Of a stretch of DNA of 64,000 nucleotides, positions 20,231 through 32,729 are shown piece by piece; positions within the stretch are counted from its first letter, which is position 1, and every line of letters begins with the position of its first letter. This DNA is from Prostheceraeus crozeri (taxonomy: Eukaryota; Platyhelminthes; Polycladida; Euryleptidae), in NCBI GenBank assembly GCA_907163375.1, contig CAJQUW010006985.1:124001-188000 (forward strand), written 5' to 3'. The translations under genes and the position numbers were made by a program. Below the pieces are notes generated by a model. It was given only the letters and a program-made list of their open reading frames with translations, was not told where the DNA came from and searched no databases.

Positions 20231-23200
20231 AGTACAAGTCAAAAGCCATAAGCCACAGATTGGATTCATATACATGGTTTCAGTGATATGCACACAGAAA
20301 ATGCGCAAGTCATTATTGATTATGGAAGCTCTTGATTAGAAGAGTAAAGCATGGCTCATGGTTTGTGTTCTATTCTGGAACCTGACATGTACGTGAGATA
20401 GGGAAATGTAGAAGAAATTAAATATACAGATGTCGTTATAAAAAGGAAATTGTGCAATATTTACAGCACTTGCAATTTTGTTTTCCTCTATTCATAATCT
20501 GTGGTCCTACGATTTACAACAAATGGCTGCTACTACATGTAAAATGTTCTAAGGTCTCTATGTTCTAAAATGTTCTAAAGTCTAACTATATATAAATCAA
20601 ATATCTAGTTTTGCGAACGTCTTAATTAAATCAATTAAATGTCATCAAAGGTTTGTTCATCCGGTTTCGGATAGGAACGGAGCAGCCGCTCTTATCCTTC
20701 ATCAGGAATAGAAATACGTACAAAAATATATAAACTTCAAATGATGAAAGCATTAAAAAGCTTTGTAAAATGTCAGGATTACATGGATAGAATCATAGAA
20801 ATAGAAGGGATAGAATGATGCATGGATTCTTTATGTCGATTAGTAGCCATGCTGGTCACAGAGGTAGGAGATTTAGGGTCAAATATAGATTACCATTGTA
20901 AAACGTGCTGCATATTCAACCCAAAAGGATAAACCTTGTAGATTAAACATTTGATAACATCTTCTATTTACATATATTTGATTAAATTGCAACGTTCTCA
21001 AAACAATATGCATATCATTGACATCGTCAATCGATCTGTCGTTCGGAGTTGTTTAACTGTATAAAACTAAGTATAGATCATGAAATATATGTATTAGAGT
21101 TTATAAATCATGATGGCAGTAGAATTTTAAAGCTTTTGGTCGACAGGGCTGACCTTCAGGCTGTAGGAAAATGATTTTTGTAAAGTTGACCTTTAACATA
21201 CCGATGATAGCTCTGAATGCAACTATAAACACTGTATAGAATTATACACATAATGCAAATATATAGTGCAAAATATTTACACTACATGTAATATGAGGGT
21301 GCGGTAATAGTATTTAAGTGCTTGATGTGATAAGTGACGCTATTTTCTAGCAGCTTTCTGCTCATTTTTGTAAAGTCAATATCACAGGGAAGGGAGACAC
21401 AAGGGTAATTATGTTCATCTTACAGAACTTTATGCATTCAGATTTCAAACTGAGACTACAAAATTATCCATCACCTTCACTGAAATTAATTTCAAATTCT
21501 CAACCCGCAGTTACATGGTGCAGTTGTATTAGGAAGAGAAAGTAGAAAGGATTACGTGATTAAAAACACTTTCCTTGAGCACCTCCCAATGGACTTGTGT
21601 CTAAAATTTGCTTCAACACTTGTAAACTTCCTCTTAACTTCATCCATTCCTAGAAAAAGACCTAATTATTTGATTTCGTCGACTGCGTTTCTGCTCGTAT
21701 CTCTTCGCGATCTGCATGTCTCAAAGCAAGGAGAAATGTCAGCCCGCGCGTTGAGACGTTCGTGTAGCGAGATCAAAGTGAGAAGGCTTGAGATGGAGCT
21801 TCGCCATTTACCTTCTCCCTCCTCTTCTCATGTAAGGTTGAAAGGAACTCAGTAGGAGCTGAGAGCCCAGCTGACAAGGAGATAAAAGACCGAAGTTACG
21901 GTTACAGGTTGTCCAGAAAAAAGAAGCTAGAAACTTTTGTTAGAATTTCACGTGAACAATTAACATCCTTCACTGCCTCATGCTCTTGGATGAGGGCGAA
22001 TAAGGACGAATTTTACGGCTGATTTTGTCAATTTTAAACAATGTTCTGTTTTAATGAAGAAGGTTACAATAAAACATAATCATCGGAAGAGAGGATTTTA
22101 CATTTTGTTTCATTTGACAATTGAAGATTTACTAGAAATTCACTTGATAAATACGTAGTTGAGGAATGTCAAAAGATTACCCCTGAGTTGATCATAAGCG
22201 TGCGCAAATGGGGGGGGGACACCTTCTGTCTTCGTAGACTGAAATTTCTGTGCAAGAATTTGCATATTGGAGGATAAATAAAGCTGTGCGCTAGCCGCAC
22301 GTGCCTGCAACGGTGAACCGGGCACGATACCTGTTGCACCGAACTTTTCATAAGTTGCACTGAAGCACTGAAGTGTAGAAAAAATATAATTTCTTTTTCT
22401 CTCTAGACTGGTAGTTAATAAAAACTTCAACATCTTGAAAGTGAGGTCTCTATCTTCTTATAAATGTTCAGAATTCAATGCAAATTTCATAAATCACTAG
22501 AAAATTCAACAAACTTAATAGGCTTCTTTTAATTTTATTTTGCCAATACTTGCAAATGACTCTCATCATACTTAGCCGCAACCAGAAAATGGCAAAAAGT
22601 TGCATTGACTAAAGTAGTAAGTTAGTGGGTTTTAATTACCGCTTCAAAAACATATTCACGTGCACAAAGGAAGGGCTTATCATTGATACTTTTCAAATAT
22701 ATGAAAAATATGATATCTGCAAACAATCGGAAAAATAGAATGAATCGAAGCAATGTCACCGCGATCTAGGCAGCATCTAGACATCACTTGGTTGCAGGCA
22801 GTCTCTCTGTAATGATGCAATGCTACCAGATCGTGCGAAAAATCCTTCGGACAGATCGCAGAATATATCTTGAGATTTTGGACTATGAGATTCCTATGAG
22901 ACTCTGAGATGGACAATTGCATATGCTCTATGTGATTCTGAGATTCTTAGGTCTCGAGAAATGAACGTGGCCCTAAACTTAAGCCATGCATTTTCGTCAC
23001 CTTTCCACATTGTTTCTCATCATCAGGAAATGCATCAGTAACTTTGATGATATAACCTTGATTTTCAAAATATTCTAATTTCATCACTTAGAAATTTGAA
23101 TTTAAAATGAATTGAATTGATAAGTAGCCTTGGATAATATTTTCCTAGTTGGATGAATCATATTGTATGCTTAAAGATCATTATTCTATATCTGTTGCGA

Positions 23201-23885
23201 CTAAGAGTTGCAGATAGAATTATTTTTATTTTAATTAAAGCTGTACAGTAAAATGTCAAATAGATCAAAATTTGAATGTTTCGGTGATCCGGACCAAAAA
23301 CCGGTTCTCACAAAAGAATCGGTTCACCGCACACTGCCCTGAGGACAAACTATACCAACTTACTTGAATGATATTATTGTTGAGCATGTGACATTTGTCG
23401 TACACTGATTTTCTAGTAATTCTTTGCACTACTTTCTAAGCAGGTAGAGTTGAATTGAATGTTCCTACCGTGTGCGTTCAAGAATGTTTGAACTGCTGCC
23501 CACTTGTATGCGGAAAGATATTGTCTGCATGTCTTTTAAAAATGTTGATTGCGTTAATAGTTTGAAGTGTCGGATTCTCGATATTGTCCATGAAGAAAGT
23601 GTCCATTTATGAATGTCATGTATGCTAAAAAATTCATTCAAAACATTGTGTATCTCATCCATTTACGCATTGGCAGTAATGAAAAGCTAATTTCTTCGAA
23701 TTTTGAAATTCTAACGTTTACCCAGTTTGTAATTCGATACGGTCAACTCAATGTTTTAACTATTATGAGACCTACCTGATTAAATGTGATTTGAATTATC
23801 ATGCAGCAAGTGCAAATTGTGTGGAAGCAGCTAAAACTTCAATTCTTGCAGACAATTGCAGTCCGTGCAACCCCATTGTTAAGAT
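20231..23885. other. Long non-coding stretch, intron-like
   Basis: AT-rich. At 20660-20715 and 21140-21170 there are inverse complements of CCTGATGAAGG...CGAAAC-like and CCTGAAGGTCAGCC strings that resemble PLE non-coding remnants (weak). 21556-21855 (plus) has a 99-codon open frame with locally raised GC and no motif. 22200-22214 has a run of nine G. At 23320-23343 the inverse of CAGGGCAGTGTGCGGTGAAC could be a hAT-like terminus without a visible partner. Confidence 0.35.
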
Positions 23886-24555
23886 AATGCGCGCTATTGA
23901 AACGCAGTTCGTGGTGGTGGTGTCGACCCACTCCTCCCTTCTATTGGGAGGATTCCAGAGGGCCGTCAGGTGTGACTCCGCTCCCAGCGGTGAATGAGCT
24001 CCGCATATCTGGCAGGGGCAGTCCAGAGGTCTCGCGGTGTGAGCGTTATGTGTACGTGTGTGGGTGAAAAGAGATGTTTGTGTTGAGCGGCTGTGAGTTA
24101 CATTGTAGACAAAGAGGAGAAGAATAGACAGAGGAATTTATATTGTGTAAGTATTCTTTTAAGAGGGGTGATTTGTTTCTTCGTAGTTGTGCCAGTGTTC
24201 TGCTTGTGCGTCTGTCGTGTGTTTGTTCTGATTTATGGACTGTTGGGTGGATTGCGGTAATGATTTTGTTTTGTCTGTGTGCTAGGTGTGTGCCGACGTG
24301 ATGGGTGTGCGTTTATTTGAGGAGTTGCTTTGTTGTCGCGTTGGATGACCGCGCGAAGGGCTCAGGAGTACTTTTCAGAGGTGAAAATGGTGATTTTTTG
24401 TTGTCTGAGAGGTGATGGTCGCAGTTCATGCTCCTCAATATTGACTATCTGATCAGAGGAGGACGAAATCAACAAAGGGGTCCTGACCTCCTAGGTCCTC
24501 GTAGCTGCGGGACTGCTTTTGGTACTCTTACCCCCTTTTTATAAAGTCAGCACAT
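23885..24555 (-). mobile_element. LINE C-terminal region, 5'-truncated and decayed
   Basis: On the minus strand the segments RTLAQLRRNKSPLLKEYLHN, then INSSVYSSPLCLQCNSQPLN, THVHITLTPRDLWTAP and ARYAELIHRWER appear in order. This is the region after the reverse transcriptase in many invertebrate LINEs (LAQLRSG-KSP..., CPLC, HLF-C, LT--DLW--P). Several frames are used, so it is old. The 5' border lies near 24555 at a T-rich run; the 3' end lies near 23885 after a CACCACCACCAC stretch. Confidence 0.75.
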
Positions 24556-24559
24556 GCCT

Positions 24560-26386
24560 ATGGAGTTGATAAAGCATGAAAGCGAAGCCGATCCTCCGAA
24601 GTTGCAGTACTGTCTCTTGGCTGAAGTAATCTCTCGATTAGTGCGAGCGGTATCCGTACTCACTGTCTTGGTGGGAGCCTGTTTAAATGCTAAAAGATGA
24701 ATAGAGTCCATTTGCAGTAGACAATTTTACTCATTTGGGTCATATGGAAGAAAACACAAAGAAGCAACTGTAATTGTTTAATGTATTGATGAAAATGTTT
24801 GATGAAGACAAATTTCCCCTCACAATCGCTGCACTTGAGTTGTCATTCAAATTTGCAAGTGTATAGTTAGTACTATTGCCAGGAGGATTGATTAAATATA
24901 ATCTACATGTATGTATAGAAGAACATCACTATTTTTTCCGATAACTGTCCGGCAAATTGATCTCGCTTACTAGCTGTACACGGAAGTTTGTTCATTAAAG
25001 AGACAAATCTCACAAGCTGCGATGTAGAGCGATAAGCGAGCGTGCTTTAAGTGTCAATACAGCCATAGAGTAAGTACATGTATATAGTCTATATGCTTAC
25101 TACCGTATATTTCCATATAATATACTTACTCTATGCATACAGCATACATTATAACACACTTTACCCGTTTAACATGGCCGTCACTCAAACCGGCACATAG
25201 TAGAGCGCTTAAATGTATATTTTTCACGCTGAGTGCAATGCGTCAGGTTGATTTCTGATTTTTGGCTTGTTCGCATTGATAATTCGAATTGTCGACCAAA
25301 CTCTCCATTCTTCTTCAGAAACTGGTTCACGGCATGCTCGCAGAGCAGTTAAATAGCAGTAGCTGGAGGCACAAAATCATCGTCTGCAAAGCCTTACCTG
25401 TCCTCCATGGCAGTATCAACAAGGTAAGTGACAACTTGTACTTCATTGTCTTTTTATCATAACAGAGCTTCGCAAGACTTGATGAGAGTTTATCTGTCAA
25501 TATCATCAAGCTTATCACTTGACAACTCTTCAACAAGTGCGAATTAATGAAAATGTGTGTCGCGTAGCTGTCATTAGCATTGATGAGAAACACGACCTCG
25601 TCAGAATTGAAGAAAAAGGTCTGAATGAGAAGATAAAAGACAAGTTAAGGATATGGGTTAAAGGAGGGTGAATGTTTGAGGGGAGAGATGTTAGGAGAGG
25701 GAATTAAAGCTAATGAGAAAGAAACGATTGAAGAGGGGTAAATCGGGGAATTTTATGGGAGCAAGATTGACTGACTTTTAAAACTGAGCGAGGAAGATTG
25801 TTTTCGTGCAGCTTCGAATCTTTGCTTCACTTTAGCGGAGTCGAGGAAAGGATCAGGTTGCATTTGCCATGCGAGCGCTCGCCTTCTGCACCTCTTCCCT
25901 CACGTTCAACTCGTCCCAAATCCTCTTAACCTTCTCCTGTTCCTCCAAGTCGTCGCTTTTAGTCACGTCCATAGCTTTACGGCATCCTCCACATCGTCGT
26001 CCGCGCATCCATTGAACAAATGTCAAACGAAGAATTTGGGAAGAAAATGAAGTCAATAGAAATATTTCTCAAATCTGATTATGAAAATTCAAAAGTTGGA
26101 AGCTTTCAATCGCATTTTAAGTTATCTCTTCTATTTAGCTGAAACTGATTTTTCCCGCACCAATGTGGTGGAATTTGTTTCTCAGAGCTCCTACAGCGAC
26201 CGCTGACATTGAATTTTAGTGCTTGTTTGGTCCGCTCCGTGAAGTCTATCATAGACTGACCGGTCCTTGTCTGACCAGTTTAGGCTGAAGCAGAGTCGGA
26301 TGCGGAGCAGGCGAGTCGTCATTGCTCGGTTAGCCCATCATAGGGCATCACTACGACTTGGCTGAATTATTATTTTACTGCGTTTG
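24560..26386. other. Non-coding stretch with one weak open frame
   Basis: Mostly AT-rich. 25075-25145 contains inverse copies of AGTAAGTA around an AT-rich centre. The minus-strand frame 26056-25853 encodes a charged peptide with RGRRCGGCRKAMDV, superficially like the start of a CXXC zinc finger but lacking the remaining cysteines. I do not assign it. Confidence 0.3.
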
Positions 26387-26834
26387 TTTATCCTGGCTTT
26401 GCCGTGCGGCTGATAATCATAAAGATTGCAGAGTTCCTGTTAGCCCGGGCATAGAATTGAAAGATGTCCTCAGACTTGACCAATTTAAGCATGAAAATTC
26501 CATGGCAGGTGTAGATGCTGCGTTTCCCCTACAAGGGCTCGTCAATGTTGTGCAGTGTCATGCAGTGTTGTGTAGTTCTTTTTTATTCTATGCCCGGGCT
26601 AACAGGAACTCTGCAATCTTCATGATGATCAGCCGCACGGCAAAGTCAGGATAAATAAATGCAGAGCAGCCTGTTGTGCAGTCCTTCAGCTTGTTCAGCC
26701 GCTCTAGATATTTTGAGCTAGTTTGGGCCATTCCGAGCCGTACTGACGAGCTCTTGTAGGGCGAAACGCAGCGTCTACGGCTGCCAAGGAATTTTCGTTC
26801 TTAAATTGTTTAAGTCTCAGGACATCCTTCTACT
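26387..26834. repeat. Permuted inverted repeat A-B-A'-B'
   Basis: Segment A (26387-26458) is the inverse of A' (26585-26655), sharing AGTTCCTGTTAGCCCGGGCA. Segment B (26459-26545) is the inverse of B' (26746-26834), sharing GTAGA-GCTGCGTTTC and QFK-ENS codons. A simple palindrome would read A-B-B'-A'; here the inverted half is A'-spacer-B'. The identity of the unit is unknown. B and B' both translate to DVLRL-QFK-ENS-A-VDAAF, so it may be coding in origin. Confidence 0.7.
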
Positions 26835-26944
26835 CTTTATAAACGTAGAAATGATTAGGGTAAACGGAAATTAATTACGCTTGGTTGAGTGATCAATGAA
26901 TCAATGAATCAGAGCAGTTTAGACATATTTCATCGCATTCAGGG

Positions 26945-27375
26945 CCAGGCAGTTCGTGTGGTAGATGATGCTCTACTGTTACTTGGCATCACTCGCACAC
27001 TGTAGAGCAGTCTCCTGTCTTTCTCTCTTCTATCGCTGTTATCACGGTTTTTGTTCTGATGAACATGCTTCTGTTCCTCCACGTCCTCGCTCTTTTACCA
27101 GATACATAGGAGGAAGTGACTACACAAATCCATACCTGTCATTATTTCTCGCTGTCGCATATCGTGTTTTAAGATGTCCTTCGTTCATAGGACAGCAAGG
27201 TTGTGGAATAAGTTTCCTTTGGAGGTATTCCCAGCATCTTTCACTGTTGTTGTAGCATTCAAGAGAACCGTCAATAAACTTCCACGAAGCTGTTACTACT
27301 GCTGTTACACAATGGCTTAGTTATTTAGTTAAACTGACTTATCATCCCCACCTTTCTTTCTTCCATTTTCTGCGT
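26945..27375 (+). mobile_element. LINE reverse-transcriptase C-terminus, fragment
   Basis: Plus-strand frames carry HCRAVSCLSLFYRCYHGFCS, DEHASVPPRPRSFTRY, then TARLWNKFPLEVFPASFT and VVAFKRTVNKLP. This order (V-SL-LFYRYYHG-CS-EL, TR-S--HP, F--RT--LWN-LP, F---FK--V) is the conserved ending of a widespread LINE reverse-transcriptase type. The pieces lie in different frames, so the copy is inactive. Confidence 0.8.
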
Positions 27376-28115
27376 CTTTCCCTTTAATCTTCTGCGGAGG
27401 GACAACTTTGGTGCATAGGCTCGTCCTCTTCCCTCAATTTTTAATAAGAGAGACGTAATTTACATGTATTTTCAAAAATCTCTCTTCTTTATTATCCCAA
27501 TATAATCAAACATACTCCTAGCATCGTCTTAAAATGTTTTCACATGAGAATTAATCAAAGCATGTCGTTTTTCACAGCCATCCTCCATCAATTTCAATCA
27601 GATAATCAAATAATTCAATTGAAATTTATATGTTCACAGTTGCAAGATGACCAAGTTGGTAAATTCTGATGCCACCATCGGGGCGATTCATTCTAGAATT
27701 AGTTGTCTGGCCAGTTAGAATAGAATTGCAACATTGTAGGAGCCTGACAGCATAATTTTTATGACCCAAATTTGAGAACCGTTTCTGGAAATAAATTTCG
27801 AAAACCGTTCGAAAATTATTCTTTAAATTTTTGTTCAAACCGGATGACAGAACCACGCAATATTGCTTGCAGCGATGATAAATATGTCTAGAATTTGGAA
27901 TAACTGTTACAACGTATCAGGAAAATTTGTTAATTTTTCTAGTTTTCAGTTTTGTACGGAATAATGTTCAAAGACACAGCTATTTAGAAGGACATTAATA
28001 AGTTAAGGTATAAGTTCATTCATTTCCTGAATTCACGACTGTCTTTGCTCGAGGATTGTGCATGCTAAATTATGCGCATTTGCTAATTAATGTACACAAT
28101 AGCAGACGAGACTTT
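27376..28115. other. Non-coding stretch, nothing recognised
   Basis: AT-rich sequence between the LINE fragment and the minisatellite. An open frame at 27856-27626 (minus) has no motif. Confidence 0.4.
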
Positions 28116-28330
28116 CCGATGAGAGACTTTCCGGTGAGTGGGTTTCCGGTGAGAGGGTTTCCGGTGACCGGTTTTCCGTTGAATGGGTTTCCGGTGAGCG
28201 GGCTTCCGGTGAGAGGGTTTCCGGTGAGTGGGTTTCCTTTGAATGGGTTCCCGTTGAATGGGTTTCCTTTGAATGGGTTTCCGTTGAGCGGGCTTCTGGT
28301 GAGAGGGTTCCCGTTGAATGGGTTTCCCTG
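28116..28330. repeat. 15-bp minisatellite, about 14 units
   Basis: Units such as CCGGTGAGTGGGTTT and CCGTTGAATGGGTTT repeat with no length change, ending in CCCTGA. The 15-base period keeps one plus-strand frame (28056-28331) and two minus-strand frames open throughout. In the plus frame the unit reads GFPV-(S/R/T/N) or GFPLN. Variants are interspersed (GTGAGNG and TTGAATG types). Neither frame has support beyond the repeat, so coding status is unknown. Confidence 0.9.
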
Positions 28331-28495
28331 ATTGTGTGAAATCGCATACTATCCTCAAAATCGCTCGGTCAAAACTTTTAGATTACAAATATTTTTGGTG
28401 GCCCTTGCAAGGCTATATAACGAACTAAACTAACAGTCCTATGTCTCTGAATGCCTCTGCAAACAGATTATGCGTGAAACGACTGAATCTGAACT

Positions 28496-28735
28496 TTAAA
28501 TCAGACAATTCTTCTCATAGATGAAAGAAGTATCAACGATGACGACAATTCGATGTTTGAGCATCTGTAAGTAGTCATTCACCTGCTTCTGGGTGTGGCG
28601 CTTCACCTCGACTGCAACAAGAGAGAAGAAATCCCCTCGCACACTAATAAGGCTAATCCATGACTCGGGGTCAGTGGGAAGCGTAAAAGGCAGCGATTTG
28701 TCACGTTCGACGTGTCGTTTGCCTTCGAGATACAA
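28496..28735 (-). CDS. Candidate exon, unassigned, with an E-x-K motif
   Basis: The minus-strand frame encodes EGKRHVERDKSLPFTLPTDP, then ESWISLISVRGDFFSLVAVE, VKRHTQKQVNDYLQMLKHR and a hydrophobic end. The VAVEVKR string resembles the E-x-K of PD-(D/E)XK nucleases, but no upstream catalytic aspartate is identifiable with confidence. The plus strand is full of stops here. A possible acceptor (CAGCTAATAG) lies upstream at about 28740. Composition is more protein-like than in the flanks. It may be a single exon of an unknown gene inside the HEAT gene's intron. Confidence 0.35.
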   Translation of the reverse strand: MYLEGKRHVERDKSLPFTLPTDPESWISLISVRGDFFSLVAVEVKRHTQKQVNDYLQMLKHRIVVIVDTSFIYEKNCLI

Positions 28736-28739
28736 AGAC

Positions 28740-30084
28740 TATTAGCTGATAATCTGAAACGCTAAATACTACACACAGGAATGTCTACTCAGAAGGTGCT
28801 ATCATCCTCCTTCATGTGCTCACTAAGAGAAAGACAGATGGACTCCAGGCTTTAGTTTGTCTGACATGACAAGGGTCAAATGAGTTACTCCTGAGATAGA
28901 AGAATTTTGGGAGAATCAGAACAATTGAAGGAGATCAGCCTGATAAGAAGTCATTTTGTAGAGAATGTTTCTCTCCTCCTGTATTGACTTTTCGTTTTAA
29001 TATTCGCATACTCATTGACCCTATCATTTAATAAGAAACCGAATTTGTTCGTAAATTGGACAAACGTGTGAAGTCGATTAAATAGATGTGTAGCACTTGT
29101 AAATTTAGTTAAAGTCAGTGTTTCTACCTTCTCAGTGCTTAAAGTTTTATCAGTTAAGAATTACATTTAGGCATTGTTGCCTTTATAAAGATATCTAAAA
29201 AAGAAAAATGTTTGTCAGAGAAATGTAATTTAATTTTGTGAGCTTGGAAACCTACTTATGGTTAGCCAAAAAATTACTTAAGATGAAAATATCTTCTTCA
29301 TTCATTCTAACATCAAATGACATTTGATAGGGCGTGAATTTAGCAGAAATGATTTTAACCTAGTTATAGTTTCAATTGCTTCTTTGCCTGTAAATGAGAA
29401 AATATAATATAAATAAAAAACCTATTTTAGAATAGTATGCCTCATGGCACGGAATTAAAGAAATTTTGCTTGTAAGAAAAATCACGTTTTCAAAAAATGA
29501 AAATTCAGAAAATTTAAAGAATCACGTTTTCGTAAATAGAATACTTAAATGTTGAAATACTTGCATATTCGAATGAGGTGGATTATTATCCGGCCCTCAA
29601 ACCTGAGGAAGAAGAGACAATAATCGAAGAGTAAGGAGTTAAGAGGAAGTTACCGAACACAATTTGGTTCGGGGCAAGCCCGGTGAAATTTCTTGACGAA
29701 TTCCTCACCGAAACAAACCAGACAAAAGCCACCTCTGCATGTAGGTCACAATTGGGATCTTTATTTTAGGCCATTCATTATTTCTGAGTTTTGAACCTGC
29801 ATCTTGCTTTCCTATTTTTAACTGATGCAGTGAGCATTCTCCTCTTTATGATGGAAGTGTTTTCGAAGATTTTCGGAGATTAGAAACAGCAGGAAGAGCT
29901 AAATTACCATCTTGACGGTCATTTGACTCTCCATACACTTCTCTTTGATCATCTCATATATCGACTCCTGTATTTTTCGAGTTGGAGATTATTCTTTCGA
30001 TGGAAACTCTATCATTTTTCTAATTAACATCCTGTATAAATGACAAGACAATATGCTCTAATAAAGGCCATTACCGAATCAAGT
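28740..30084. other. Non-coding stretch, nothing recognised
   Basis: AT-rich intron-like sequence. No open frame with motifs and no repeat boundaries seen. Confidence 0.4.
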
Positions 30085-30545
30085 AAAGACATTGTAAAAG
30101 TAAATAGAATAATTGAATATTGAAGTTGCATCCTTAAGTTGAAAAATGGAAACAGGCTTGAACAGCTTCCATTTCATCCAAAATCAGGAATCATCAGCAG
30201 ACCTAGTTCACATCTCTCAACATGGACAAAACTCCCTATTTAAGGTTGCAGACATGCCCGGGTCAATTTGAGGTTTGCAATTAGCAAGTTAGTGAAATTA
30301 TTAATCATTGCAGGCGCACTAACTTAGCGATTTGCTAGTATTGTGTTTAAATTGATATCTAATGAATGCCCGTTGAAATTTCACTAACCTGCTAATTGCA
30401 AATCACGTTTTCACATAGTTCCTATTATTTTCACCGAAAAATGTAGTCGGAGCTCGTGAATTTTGAAATGAAGAAACTCAGAAATAAAATGATTTCACTG
30501 ACGAAGAAATGAAAGACTGACTCTAAGCATGATAATTAAATAACA
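30085..30545. repeat. Foldback repeat, family R1, copy 2
   Basis: It matches 170-280 and 370-610 of copy 1, including TTCATCC(A)AAATCAGGAATC, GTTGAAATTTCACTAAC and GAAATGAAAGACTGACTCTA. Within it, 30275-30300 and 30374-30400 are inverse (TTTGCAATTAGCAAGTTAG against CTAACCTGCTAATTGCAAA). It encodes nothing. Confidence 0.75.
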
Positions 30546-31507
30546 TTTTCACGAAAATTCATTATTCTCTCTCAACACATTATTCAATTGAAACATTCTT
30601 GCAGACGCATCAATGAAATTCAACTCATACATTGACATTGTTAGAGAAATTTGTGCCAAGTTTGCTATTCTTCAGCAACATTTAGTCGTTGCAGTTCACG
30701 CGATGTTCTGCAAATTTGCGCGCCATGAACAATGATTTCACAAATTGGTTTTCGTACAACTTACCAAGTTTCTCGCATTCCTCCAACGTGAACTTACCCT
30801 CCTTCGCTTTTCGTGCCCGCGATGGATTTCTAAGACTTGGAAGCGTCCCATTGATGGAATAAAGACGTCAGACAATAGACTGGCGCGTCTCGTGTCGTTC
30901 AACAATCACTCGCACCTTTCTCAAGCGCTGGGATGTCCTGAACTTGCGTTCTTTAAATGAATGGACTGCGAGATTGACCGTCTACTCTTCAAGAGAAGTT
31001 GAACTTCCGATGGGAAACACTTTCTCCAGCTGAAATTCTCAGCTTTCTCAATACCTTTCGAATGGAATATTTCTCCGTCCTAGGGAGAAATATTTGCTTC
31101 CAATCGAACATATTTTCATTGTTTTATCATGGTTCATGAATTTTATCAAAATTGTTTATATTTCAGTCAGAATTAAAATGTACTCGAGCTCTTTCTTTAT
31201 TCATATTAGTTTGTTGTCCTGACCATCACATCTTTCTGTGTAGATGTTAACACATTATCAGGTGCGACGGAACTATTTAAGATGGGGAGGGAAGCACAAC
31301 ATGTCCCTGGTCGGTCATACGGATGTGTGCTACTCGTAAGGCACCTACTGAATCTTATTGAAATTTACAACGAACTTCAAACTTTTGGTTTATGATTCCG
31401 AATACCATATTGTTCTTCTGATTGAGTCATTCGTAAACACAATGAAGCTGATCACCTGCCTTCACAGAATTAAATCTTTTGTTTATCTGCTTCGGTTTGA
31501 TAGAAGT
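30546..31507. other. Intron-like stretch with one open frame
   Basis: A 71-codon plus-strand frame at 30745-30960 with raised GC contains RWISKTWKRPIDGIKTSDNR. The missing HEATR4 exon is expected in this interval (between 15268 and 32730), but the match to the family is not good enough to call this that exon. The rest is AT-rich non-coding. Confidence 0.3.
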
Positions 31508-31770
31508 GTGATTAATACGAAATCGCCGGCACATCGCGGAACTTATTAAGTGGGCAAAAAGGAATTCCTGATACCTTACAGAGATAGGAAAAAAGTCGTG
31601 CGTCGCTTGCGGATTAATGTGAGTTCCAGCAAAGTGCTTCGATTGCCACAATTCCTTCAGATTCGAAGAATTTAGATCATTGCCCACAAGTTTTCTCCAT
31701 AATGTTGGCCCTTCCGATCATTACTAAAAATTGTAGCTGGCGTACAAAAATTAGTTCACTCGATGTTTTC
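31508..31770 (+). repeat. Dispersed repeat family R3, copy 1
   Basis: About 250 bases shared with 41727-41985 (same strand) and 59890-60133 (opposite strand). Common strings are GGAACTTATTAAGTGGGCAA, GTCGTGCGTCGCTTGCGGAT and CAGATTCGAAGAATTTAGAT. No terminal repeats or target duplications are obvious. Small frames are open on both strands. The class is unknown. Confidence 0.7.
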
Positions 31771-32729
31771 ACATCATCTCCTCGGCATTTCTCACTGTAT
31801 AGTGCATACACTGAATCGAATGTTAGCCAAACAGCGATGTGTGTTTTGGTGTGTGCGAAGTGATATCCCAGCACGCACGCATCTCTCACTGGTTCTGGTG
31901 TCCTTTGCTAACAGCTTATTGTTTGCCATTTCCAATAGTAAGCGATACACGAATTATCCATTCGAGAAGGAGCAAGCTGTTCGATTCTGTGATGTGCCAT
32001 TTCGATATTAAGGCTACATATAACTCTTCCTTTCTAGGAAACCGAAGCGCGCGCAGATGAATCTGACCTCACCGCCTGAGTAGAAAGCACTTTGAGGTCA
32101 ACAAAGTCACTTTGTAACATTGTTTTGCGATAACTCGTGAAGCAGCAATGACTAGGCCACATCCGATTACACTGACAAGCTTAACTTTGAAAAGTGTGGC
32201 GGTAGGGTAGTGGTCATGGGAAAAGTTCAAATAACAATGGATGAGACGAAGAGGGAGAGAGAACAATGAACACACGAGTAACAATGATGCGTCGAACAGA
32301 CGAAGTTGAATCAAGCTACTGACATCGCTACACTTCAAGATATCGTCTCTAATGCAAACATTACTTTTCCGATCTACATAAATTTTGGCTTATGGGTAGA
32401 TAAATAAGTTCAAGTACGTATACCTGAAGTTTTGTGACAATTGATGCATTTTTGTGGATTTTAGACAAATTTGAAAAAGTGGAGGGAGGAGGCAGTAACC
32501 CATAAGTAACAGATCATACTTCCCAATTTCTGAAATACATCCACCAAAGAAACACCATTGTCTTGGCGAATATACAGGAATTCTGCAGACCAGTCCATGA
32601 CTGTGCTGTAATCAAATGTCCGCTCAGGGACTTTTTCTCTTCCTTTAAACAATATTTGGTTTTGATAAAGTGATTTTTCTCCTCTGAGAAACAAACTGTC
32701 TCCTATTTGAATTTCGTCTATTATTTCAG
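31771..32729. other. Intron sequence upstream of the second HEAT exon
   Basis: No gene seen. It ends in the polypyrimidine tract and acceptor TCTATTATTTCAG at 32717-32729. The minus-strand open frame that spans this junction (32922-32461) is a shadow of the exon. Confidence 0.5.

Noticed and set aside
25853-26056. CXXC zinc-finger exon
   Set aside because: Only RGRRCGGC resembles the domain start; the remaining zinc-binding cysteines and the KFGG motif are absent.
28116-28330. CRISPR-like regular repeats
   Set aside because: The 15-base units are directly adjacent with no spacers; this is a minisatellite in an animal genome.
30745-30960. The missing HEATR4 exon
   Set aside because: SKTWKRPIDGIKTSD is only loosely like the expected block, and no acceptor/donor pair with phase 0 on both sides was found.
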